20,024 nucleotides of DNA. Source: JADJLQ01 sp034439915 (lineage in GTDB: Bacteria > Bacteroidota > Bacteroidia > Chitinophagales > Saprospiraceae). Below, in pieces: positions 1 through 6,269 of the stretch; the first letter of the stretch is position 1; the number at the start of each line of letters is the position of its first letter. Below the pieces are notes generated by a model. The model searched no databases. It worked only from the letters and a program-made list of their open reading frames with translations, and was not told where the DNA came from. A program made the position numbers and the translations under genes. Location: contig JAWXBI010000166.1 of the NCBI GenBank assembly GCA_034439915.1, positions 1 through 20,024 on the forward strand, written 5' to 3'.

Positions 1-146
1 GAACGGAGCAACCTCAAATTCGGTCTAACTTGCAGAAAATAAATATTTTATAAAAAATTTCCTCATTTCGAGATAAAATCAGAAATTTGCAGCCGGATAA
101 AATAGAAACTTAAATTTTTTTGTAATTAATTAAAAACCAATAACTA

Positions 147-458
147 ATGAGAAAAGCTGATCTGGTCGCCATGATCTCAGAAAAAACCGGTGTACCCAAA
201 GTGGATGTATTGGTAAGTTTGGAAATGTTTTTTAAAGAAGTAAAACATACTCTGGCAGAAGGTGAAAATGTTTATATCAGAGGTTTTGGTTCCTTTATTA
301 TAAAAAAACGCGCACGAAAAATAGGAAGACATATCAAAAAGAATGTGGCTATCGAAATACCTGAACATTTTATTCCATCCTTTAAACCGGCGAAAGTTTT
401 TGTAGAGCAGGTGAAAAATAAAGTGACTCAAATGCCTGAAACTGAGGAAGAAGAATGA
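147..458 (+). CDS. HU/IHF-family DNA-binding protein
   Basis: A 103-residue histone-like protein that should bind and bend DNA as a dimer in the nucleoid. The N-terminal helical part (residues 1-40) is followed by the family signature around GFGSF (residues 46-50), a basic beta-arm region (RARKIGR), and the C-terminal helix region starting KPAKVF near residue 76. Length is close to the usual 90-100 residues, with a short acidic tail (TEEEE) that is not part of the core fold. The ATG is preceded by an A-rich sequence with no Shine-Dalgarno motif, normal for Bacteroidota. Its stop overlaps the start of the TPR gene (ATGA), so the two are probably co-translated. HU close to an RNase E/G gene is an arrangement I recall from Bacteroidota. 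Confidence 0.93.
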   Translation: MRKADLVAMISEKTGVPKVDVLVSLEMFFKEVKHTLAEGENVYIRGFGSFIIKKRARKIGRHIKKNVAIEIPEHFIPSFKPAKVFVEQVKNKVTQMPETEEEE

Positions 459-1237
459 AACCTTCTTTCCTGTTGATCGCTTCGGTACTCCTGTTTATTA
501 TACTTTTTTTTGGATTTAGTAAAATCCCGCCGGAAGTAAGAAACCCTGAAAAGTCAGGTGTTTCAGAAATTGAAAATGTCGATTTATTAGCAGAAACCAA
601 CCTGATCAGGGATAGTTTAAATCCTAATGACCGGGACTACCTGGACTTGATGGAAAAACAAGTGGAGGCTGCTCCGGATGATTCATCTAAACGAATGGGA
701 TTGCAACAGCTTTCCGCTTATTGGTATCGCATGGGTTATATCAAAATAGCTGCAGAATATGCCCTCCGGATAGCTAAATTATACCCATCTGGTGAGACCT
801 GGTCTATTGCAGCATCCAATTTTGTATTGGCTGCCAGGCAAGAAACACTGGCTCCTGAAAAAAAATCCGATGCTGTAGAAAAAGCCAAAGCCGCTTTTCT
901 TCAGGCTAGTCAGGTCGATTCTGCCAATCTCAACCACCGGATCAATTATGCCCTGTTGTGCACCGATTTTCCATCCAAGGATCAACCCATGGAAGGGATA
1001 TTGCAACTGAGGGAGCTCAATGAAAGATATCCGGAAAATGTTCCTGTCCTGTATCACCTGGCCCGGTTGGCCGTTCAGACCAATCAATGGGATAGGGCAA
1101 AAGAAAGATTGACTACGCTCCTGACACTCGATCCTGGTCATCAACGCGGAATTTGTTTAATGGCCACGGTCGCCAAACAGGAAGGAGATAAAAAAAATGA
1201 AGCCTATTGGTCAGCAAAATGTCAAATTGAAAACTAA
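455..1237 (+). CDS. TPR-repeat membrane-anchored protein
   Basis: A 260-residue protein with one N-terminal hydrophobic segment (about residues 4-22), then a soluble, mostly helical domain. Degenerate tetratricopeptide units can be seen at about residues 85-112, 115-155, 195-228 and 231-255, with typical patterns such as a helix ending in LDPG or LYPS. This suggests a periplasm-facing scaffold held by an uncleaved anchor. The start overlaps the HU stop by 4 bases, which implies an operon. The family resembles the tetratricopeptide proteins that commonly follow HU in Bacteroidota, but the partner and precise function cannot be told from the sequence. Confidence 0.8.
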   Translation: MKPSFLLIASVLLFIILFFGFSKIPPEVRNPEKSGVSEIENVDLLAETNLIRDSLNPNDRDYLDLMEKQVEAAPDDSSKRMGLQQLSAYWYRMGYIKIAAEYALRIAKLYPSGETWSIAASNFVLAARQETLAPEKKSDAVEKAKAAFLQASQVDSANLNHRINYALLCTDFPSKDQPMEGILQLRELNERYPENVPVLYHLARLAVQTNQWDRAKERLTTLLTLDPGHQRGICLMATVAKQEGDKKNEAYWSAKCQIEN

Positions 1238-1312
1238 TGTTACCCGTTTTTGGTTATAACAACCAGTGCGAGTATCACTTAATAATAATATTTTAAAATT
1301 TAAATTTAACAC

Positions 1313-1408
1313 ATGCCTTGCGGTAAGAAAAGAAAACGCCATAAAATGGCAACGCATAAACGTAAAAAACGCTTACGTAAAAACAGACATAAAAAGAAAT
1401 TGAGATAG
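1313..1408 (+). CDS. Small basic bS22/mS38-like ribosomal peptide (AURKAIP1/COX24 domain)
   Basis: A 31-residue reading frame with start ATG at 1313 and stop TAG at 1406. More than half of the residues are Lys, Arg or His; it starts MPCGKKRKRHK and ends HKKKLR. The composition and the pattern KRxxHKRKKRLRK match the short proteins annotated as AURKAIP1/COX24 domain. Their mitochondrial relative is the small-subunit protein mS38 and their mycobacterial relative is bS22, so a role bound to 30S rRNA near the decoding centre is likely. This family link is from memory. It lies between the TPR gene and the RNase E/G gene; conserved placement ahead of that nuclease is what I recall from other Bacteroidota. 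It is easily missed because of its size. Confidence 0.85.
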   Translation: MPCGKKRKRHKMATHKRKKRLRKNRHKKKLR

Positions 1409-1433
1409 TGATTTCATAAGCTTACTGGAATAG

Positions 1434-1453
1434 GAGAGGGCCCGGTCCCTCTC
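1434..1453 (+). promoter_or_regulatory. Hairpin between the bS22-like gene and RNase E/G
   Basis: A perfect 7-base stem (GAGAGGG at 1434-1440, CCCTCTC at 1447-1453) with a 6-base loop, followed by a pyrimidine-rich stretch (AGTTTCATTTCATCTTT). A second, smaller GC stem (CCCGG with CCGGG) lies at about 1489-1507. The T-run is interrupted, so this could be a weak terminator for the small gene, a processing site, or a leader structure of the nuclease mRNA. Confidence 0.5.
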
Positions 1454-1544
1454 AGTTTCATTTCATCTTTAATTATTCGCTCCTTCCCCGGAAGGTCATC
1501 TTGCCGGGAGCTATTCCAAGAGGCTAAGTTTAATTCAAATTAAA

Positions 1545-3095
1545 ATGGAGCGTGAACTCATTATCAATTCTACTTCCAAGGATGTAGAAATCGCTTTTTT
1601 GGAAGACGGCAAACTGGTAGAACTGCACCATCAACAATCGGATGAAAATTTCCAGGTAGGTGATGTGTTTTTAGGATCAGTGACTAAGCTTATGCCTGGT
1701 CTTAATGCCGCATTTGTCAATATTGGCCATTCCAAAGATGCTTTTTTGCATTATACCGATCTGGGACCTACCCTGATGTCTTTTTTGCATTTCGCGGATA
1801 AAGCCATCCAGGGCAAACTCAATACCCATTTGCTGGACCAATTTCAGATCGAACCTGAAATCAACAAATACGGTAAGGTCAATCAGGTGCTCACCCGCAA
1901 ACAAAACATACTGGTTCAAATCCTGAAAGAGCCGATCTCTACTAAAGGGCCAAGGCTTTCCGGTGAGATCACCATTCCAGGCCGGTTTATGGTGTTGACT
2001 CCGTTTATCGACCAGGTAGCAGTTTCCAAAAAGATAGAAGACCAGGAAGAAAGAAAAAGACTGCAAATCCTGGTAGAATCTATCAAACCAAAAAACTTTG
2101 GGGTCATTGTACGCACTGCCGCTGCAGGTAAAAAAGTAGCCGATCTGCACGAAGAAATCAGCGACCTGGCCCAAAAATGGGAAACTATACATAAACAGTT
2201 GTATAAAGCAAGGGCACCAATGAAGTTGTTAAGTGAGCTAGACAAAACATCTTCCATGCTCCGGGACCTCCTCAATGCGTCCTTCAACAAAATCATTACC
2301 AATGACAGGGACTTGTATCAAAACATCAGGGCCTTATTACAAAACATAGCCCCTGAACAAACCAAAATCGTCCAACACTATAAGGGTGACCGACCCATCA
2401 TGGAACACCTCGGTGTAGCCCGTCAGATCAAATCCTCTTTTGGTAAGACTGCTACCATGGCTACCGGAGCCTACCTGGTCATCGAACATACCGAAGCCAT
2501 GCATGTGATTGATGTCAACAGCGGCCCTAAAATGCAAAAAACGGACCAGCAGTCTGCGGCACTGAGTGTCAACCTGGAAGCAGCAGCGGAAATTGCCCGC
2601 CAACTAAGATTGAGAGATATCGGCGGCCTCATCATCATTGATTTTATTGATATGAAGAGCCAGGAGCATAAGAACCATCTCTATAAAATGGTGAGGGAAT
2701 ATATGTCATCTGACCGGGCCCAGCACAGCGTCCTGCCGTTAAGCAAGTTTGGCTTGATGCAGATAACCCGTGAACGGGTAAAACCAGCAGTTAATATCAA
2801 TACCAATGAGCTTTGCCCCACTTGCGGGGGTACTGGCCAAATCCAACCGTCTATTTTAATCACGGACGAAATCGAACGCGACCTGGAGTTTATCGTTGAA
2901 AACCGGCCAAAGACCCGGATCGTCCTGGAAATCCATCCATTTATCTACGCTTTTCTGACTAAAGGATTCTGGAACCGGCAAAGACAATGGTGGTGGAAAT
3001 ACAAACGATGGATATCTATACGGTCCAACGACAATATCGGTCTGACCAAATATAAATTATTTGATGAAAATGAAGACGAAATCAGGATGAACTGA
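1545..3095 (+). CDS. rng: Ribonuclease E/G family endoribonuclease
   Basis: A 516-residue endoribonuclease that cuts single-stranded AU-rich RNA in rRNA maturation and mRNA decay. An S1-like RNA-binding domain lies at about residues 37-130 (GDVFLGSVTKL, then the KDAFLHYTD strand). The two catalytic magnesium-binding aspartates are D323 (in IDVNSG) and D366 (in IDFID); their 43-residue spacing equals that of E. coli RNase E D303/D346. The zinc-link motif CPTCGGTG gives C424 and C427. The length is that of RNase G, without the long disordered C-terminal scaffold of RNase E, so no degradosome platform is encoded here. The start ATG follows a long leader with hairpins, suggesting RNA-level control. 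The nearby bS22-like gene links it to ribosome biology. Confidence 0.96.
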   Translation: MERELIINSTSKDVEIAFLEDGKLVELHHQQSDENFQVGDVFLGSVTKLMPGLNAAFVNIGHSKDAFLHYTDLGPTLMSFLHFADKAIQGKLNTHLLDQFQIEPEINKYGKVNQVLTRKQNILVQILKEPISTKGPRLSGEITIPGRFMVLTPFIDQVAVSKKIEDQEERKRLQILVESIKPKNFGVIVRTAAAGKKVADLHEEISDLAQKWETIHKQLYKARAPMKLLSELDKTSSMLRDLLNASFNKIITNDRDLYQNIRALLQNIAPEQTKIVQHYKGDRPIMEHLGVARQIKSSFGKTATMATGAYLVIEHTEAMHVIDVNSGPKMQKTDQQSAALSVNLEAAAEIARQLRLRDIGGLIIIDFIDMKSQEHKNHLYKMVREYMSSDRAQHSVLPLSKFGLMQITRERVKPAVNINTNELCPTCGGTGQIQPSILITDEIERDLEFIVENRPKTRIVLEIHPFIYAFLTKGFWNRQRQWWWKYKRWISIRSNDNIGLTKYKLFDENEDEIRMN

Positions 3096-3192
3096 ACAGG
3101 AAAAATATTTTAAGTGAAATTCTGAAGACAGGTTTCAAATTTAGGATCTATTCTTATACTTCATTAATTTTAGGTTGGAAATTGAAAAAATT

Positions 3193-3819
3193 ATGAAGCC
3201 TATGAAATACGCTATATTGATACTCTTACTGATTGTTGGATCGGGTTGCGCCAAGATCTATTACACTCCCGACGCAAAAAGCCTGGCCAATAGACATCAA
3301 AAAATTGCTATCCTGCCACCCAGGGTGTCAATTACTCCGCGTAAAAAATCCGATCCAACAGAGTTGGTCAATCAGCAAAAAGTGGAGACCAAAAATTTTC
3401 AAGTGGAAATTTACAGTTGGTTGCTGAGACGTAAAATGCAAAACAAGATCAACGTAGAAATCCTTGATCTGGAAACTACGGAAGCTAAATTGTATAATAT
3501 GGGATATCCTGGTGAAAAAGTCCAGACCCCTTCCGAATTGGCGGAAGCACTGGGGGTAGATGCAGTAATGACATCAACTTTTGCGCTTTCAAAACCGATG
3601 TCCGAAGGAGGTGCTATTGCATTGGGAGTTATCCTGGGTATATGGCCCGCAACAAATCAAGTGCTTGTGAACCTGGAACTCCATGATAAGAATAAAGAAA
3701 AATTGATCTGGAGTTTTAACCATAAATTATCAGGATCTACGTTTAGCACACCTGCTATCTTGGTTGATGGTATGATGAGAAGGGCGAGTAAAAAAATGCC
3801 TTATACTATAGCTAACTAA
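3193..3819 (+). CDS. Putative lipoprotein, unknown function
   Basis: A 208-residue protein from ATG 3193; an upstream TTG at 3175 is possible but gives a poorer signal sequence. The N-terminus is a lipoprotein signal: basic MKPMK, a leucine/isoleucine core, then GSGC with C19 as the likely lipidated residue. The -3 residue is Gly rather than Leu, so the lipobox is relaxed, as is common in Bacteroidota. The mature part begins with a beta-rich KIAILPPRVSI segment typical of periplasmic proteins of the CsgG/GNA1162 type. It contains a helix and strand pattern around EALGVDAVMTSTFAL and a Gly-rich stretch (GGAIALGVILG). I infer an outer-membrane-associated, envelope-related lipoprotein; no partner is evident. 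Confidence 0.75.
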   Translation: MKPMKYAILILLLIVGSGCAKIYYTPDAKSLANRHQKIAILPPRVSITPRKKSDPTELVNQQKVETKNFQVEIYSWLLRRKMQNKINVEILDLETTEAKLYNMGYPGEKVQTPSELAEALGVDAVMTSTFALSKPMSEGGAIALGVILGIWPATNQVLVNLELHDKNKEKLIWSFNHKLSGSTFSTPAILVDGMMRRASKKMPYTIAN

Positions 3820-3924
3820 TACCAGCACCAAGCGTAACATTGGTACTTTAATTTCTTTTTTTGTAGTTAAATCTTATTGAATGAATTTAAAGTTTCAACC
3901 GAGATCAGATCACTTTTCACCTGC

Positions 3925-4989
3925 ATGCTTCGGGTATTAATCTGTCCGCTCAACTGGGGACTAGGCCATGCTACCCGATGCAGGCCTATAATAGATTTAC
4001 TTACTGCCCGAGGGCATGAGGTACACTTGGCTGGGGATGGGCTTTCCATTCAAATCCTAAAAACCAATTATCCGGCTTATCCGGTTCATTCCCTCGCTCC
4101 CTTAAACATTCAATATGGAACTGATTTTTGGGCCCGTCTAATGGTCCAGATACCAACCCTGATCTTTTGGGTGGTAAAGGATAAAATTGAGATAAACCGG
4201 CTTCAGAAATTATTTCAATTTGACCTGATTATATCGGATTCCCGACCAGGGTGCACCGTAAGCGGGGTCAGTTCGGTGTTTATTATTAATCAACCTTCAC
4301 CGATAATTCCGATACAGGTGGTACAATGGCTGGTGCATCGGGTTTTGAGACGCTGGTATAAAAGAATTGACCGATTATGGATACCGGACCAGGAAGGAGA
4401 TATAAACTTGAGTGGAAAATTAATTGAGTTGCCTTCATCCGTACCCACAAAACGCATTGGTTTTCTTAGTGTTCTGGAAAATGAATTTTCGGAGGCGATT
4501 CAAACAAACCCTGGAAAAATAGTTGCCATTGTATCGGGTCCGGAACCTGCACGCAGTGATTTTGAAAGGGCACTGTTGTATTGCCTTGCCAACCAGGATG
4601 CGCTTATCGTTGGGGGAAGGCCAGACCTCTCGATACTAACCAAAGGTTATTCCTCTTTTATGGATGCCATGGAGCTGGCAAAACAAATTAATGAAGCTGA
4701 ATACATTATTTGCCGTGCCGGCTACAGCACCCTCATGGACCTGGCTGCTTATCATAAAAAACTTGTCCTGGTACCAACTCCGGGGCAAACGGAACAATTA
4801 TATCTCGCCCGCCAAATCCAGGATAAAAAACAAGGAATCATCTGGGACATGCATCAGGTTACCTGGAAAACCATAAGGTCTGAAGCCGATCAAATGTTTC
4901 CTTTCTATATAAAAAACGATCCATTGCTGCTGGTCCATGCCATCGAAGAAGTAGAACGATGGTGTTCCGGTTCAGAAAGTGGTATTTAA
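3925..4989 (+). CDS. GT-B glycosyltransferase-like protein (MurG-like family)
   Basis: A 354-residue protein from ATG 3925; the reading frame is open further upstream to a TTG at 3877, but MLRVLICPLNWGLGHA is the natural N-terminus of the family. The glycine-rich GLGHA motif (residues 12-16) is the N-terminal acceptor/phosphate loop seen in MurG-like GT-B enzymes. The C-terminal half has the nucleotide-sugar-binding pattern SGPEPAR and then CRAGYSTLMDL, with P-T-P-G-Q-T-E-Q just after, like the donor site of GT28/GT1-type transferases. It probably transfers a sugar from a nucleotide-sugar donor, acting at the cytoplasmic face of the membrane. Donor and acceptor are unknown; no polysaccharide cluster surrounds it. 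No membrane helix is clear. Confidence 0.8.
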   Translation: MLRVLICPLNWGLGHATRCRPIIDLLTARGHEVHLAGDGLSIQILKTNYPAYPVHSLAPLNIQYGTDFWARLMVQIPTLIFWVVKDKIEINRLQKLFQFDLIISDSRPGCTVSGVSSVFIINQPSPIIPIQVVQWLVHRVLRRWYKRIDRLWIPDQEGDINLSGKLIELPSSVPTKRIGFLSVLENEFSEAIQTNPGKIVAIVSGPEPARSDFERALLYCLANQDALIVGGRPDLSILTKGYSSFMDAMELAKQINEAEYIICRAGYSTLMDLAAYHKKLVLVPTPGQTEQLYLARQIQDKKQGIIWDMHQVTWKTIRSEADQMFPFYIKNDPLLLVHAIEEVERWCSGSESGI

Positions 4990-5042
4990 AAATGAAATTA
5001 AACTTAAACCCCGATCTTTATAACTTGTCTTAATTTGCAGGT

Positions 5043-5759
5043 ATGATCCGTATAATAGGTATGTTGGTTTGTTTAGGAGTGGCATGGTTAGCCCATTCAC
5101 AAAACACCCGCTATGGAATTAAACTGGGTCCTTCGGTTGGATTTCAAAGGTGGAATTATTTTCAAAATGATCCATTGTATAAATACCATGGGGACCTTTG
5201 GATTGAATCCTACCAGGATGAAGACCCCTTTTCCATATTTGCTCAGCTGGGATATCATCGAAAAGGTAGCGCTACGAGGTTTTACGGTCCCATTCAGATT
5301 GATAATCAGATTTATGATATACCTGCAAATGAATTTATTTTTAATAATCTGTCACTGCAGGTAGGAGTTAAGAAGAAATTTCCCTGGGGTGGGGTATTAG
5401 GATATTATGCCTTTGGATTAAGAGGGGAGTATACGGTTTCCACCAACCTGGACCTATACGATCGGATCAACCAATTTGTGCCGGTTTATCCCTTTAATGC
5501 TGCAGTGAAAAGGGTGTTGGCCGGTTTTACCCTTGGGGGTGGGGTGGAACTGCCTTTCGGAGCGCTGGCCGGCAGCGTGCTGGAACTTAATATCTGTCCT
5601 GACCTGACCAAACAATACTATCAACCTCAAATCAACAATATTATTGACATTTACCAACCTGGCCAGACCACCATGATACCAGAAAAAAGTATCAAAAATC
5701 TGACCCTCGAACTTTCCCTGGGCGTTTATTTTACCCGAAAAGTAATTTATATCGATTAA
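5043..5759 (+). CDS. Outer-membrane beta-barrel protein
   Basis: A 238-residue protein with a signal peptide (residues 1-19, cleaved near HSQN) followed by alternating hydrophobic and polar strands: RYGIKLGPSVGF, FSIFAQLGYHRKG, NNLSLQVGVKKKF, GYYAFGLRGEY, VLAGFTLGGGVEL and a final LTLELSLGVYF. This is the pattern of small 8-10-strand barrels in the PorT/OMP_b-brl family of Bacteroidota. Length is close to that of PorT (about 240 residues), but similarity to real T9SS PorT cannot be confirmed by eye. It starts 53 bases after the glycosyltransferase-like gene on the same strand. Cargo or function unknown. Confidence 0.75.
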   Translation: MIRIIGMLVCLGVAWLAHSQNTRYGIKLGPSVGFQRWNYFQNDPLYKYHGDLWIESYQDEDPFSIFAQLGYHRKGSATRFYGPIQIDNQIYDIPANEFIFNNLSLQVGVKKKFPWGGVLGYYAFGLRGEYTVSTNLDLYDRINQFVPVYPFNAAVKRVLAGFTLGGGVELPFGALAGSVLELNICPDLTKQYYQPQINNIIDIYQPGQTTMIPEKSIKNLTLELSLGVYFTRKVIYID

Positions 5760-5800
5760 TTTTTATAGCCTTTAATTGTCTCACAATCAACCTTATAATT

Positions 5801-5828
5801 TTTTATAACGTAATTATACGTTTTAAAA
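5801..5828. promoter_or_regulatory. Inverted repeat upstream of the blaI-like promoter
   Basis: An imperfect palindrome with 12-base arms (11 of 12 pairs), 5801-5812 against 5817-5828, separated by ATTA. The core is AACGTA facing TACGTT. It lies just upstream of the -33 box of the BlaI-type repressor gene, so it is a candidate operator for that or another regulator. Confidence 0.4.
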
Positions 5829-5840
5829 TTAAAAAATTAG

Positions 5841-5871
5841 TTGACAAACGCATTCTGGCGTTGTATATTTG
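5841..5871 (+). promoter_or_regulatory. Promoter of the blaI-M56 operon, with candidate operator
   Basis: A textbook Bacteroidota promoter: TTGACA at 5841 (-33), a 20-base spacer from 5844 to 5863, and TATATTTG at 5864-5871 (-7, consensus TAnnTTTG). The predicted start is near 5877, 18 bases before the ATG at 5895. Inside the spacer is an inverted repeat, ACA(A)ACGC facing GCGTTGT around ATTCTG (5844-5864), placed where a repressor would block RNA polymerase. That fits autoregulation by the BlaI-type protein. Confidence 0.7.
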
Positions 5872-5894
5872 ATTCATCCAAACCAAATTGTTTT

Positions 5895-6269
5895 ATGCGC
5901 AAACGATTAACCAAAGCAGAAGAAGAAATCATGCAGATTATCTGGTCCAAGGGAAGGGTATTAGTCAGTGATATCCTGGATGAGTTGGGTGAGCCCCGAC
6001 CCCCTCATAGCACCATTTCATCCATTGTCCGTATTCTGGAAAAAAAAGGGTTTGTAAACCATAAGGCATATGGCAGGACCTATGAATATTTTGCGGCTAT
6101 CCCCAAGGAAGAATACAGTAAACATTCTGTAAAAGACCTGATAGCGGAATATTTTGGAGGATCCGCCAATCGATTGGTTTCCTTTTTGGTACAGGAAAAC
6201 GACCTGAACCTGAAAGAATTGGGCCAACTAATGGAGGCCTTGGAAAAAAATAAAAAGAAAAAGTCATGA
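5895..6269 (+). CDS. BlaI/MecI/CopY-family transcriptional repressor
   Basis: A 124-residue winged-helix repressor. The N-terminal pattern LTKAEEEIMQIIW, the recognition-helix region RPPHSTISSIVRILEKKG and the wing HKAYGRTYEYFAAI are characteristic of the BlaI/MecI/CopY family; the C-terminal helices form the dimer. Usual family length is about 120-130. I chose ATG 5895 over an earlier TTG because the conserved MRKRLTKAE starts there and the promoter -7 box lies downstream of that TTG. Its stop overlaps the start of the M56 gene by 4 bases, so the two form a sensor-repressor pair: the peptidase probably inactivates this repressor. The target may be the operon itself. There is no beta-lactamase gene here, so resistance is not implied. 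Confidence 0.92.
   Translation: MRKRLTKAEEEIMQIIWSKGRVLVSDILDELGEPRPPHSTISSIVRILEKKGFVNHKAYGRTYEYFAAIPKEEYSKHSVKDLIAEYFGGSANRLVSFLVQENDLNLKELGQLMEALEKNKKKKS

Noticed and set aside
3175..3192. TTG start for the lipoprotein gene
   Set aside because: It would put an acidic residue stretch (EIEKI) before the signal peptide; ATG 3193 gives a normal basic N-terminus and lipobox distance.
5030..5045. TTAATTTG as a promoter -7 box for the outer-membrane barrel gene
   Set aside because: The second base is not A, and the transcription start would fall inside the start codon. It is more likely the gene is read from upstream.
5841..5894. TTG start for the BlaI-type repressor
   Set aside because: That TTG is the -33 box of the promoter, so the sequence would not be transcribed; conserved residues start at ATG 5895.
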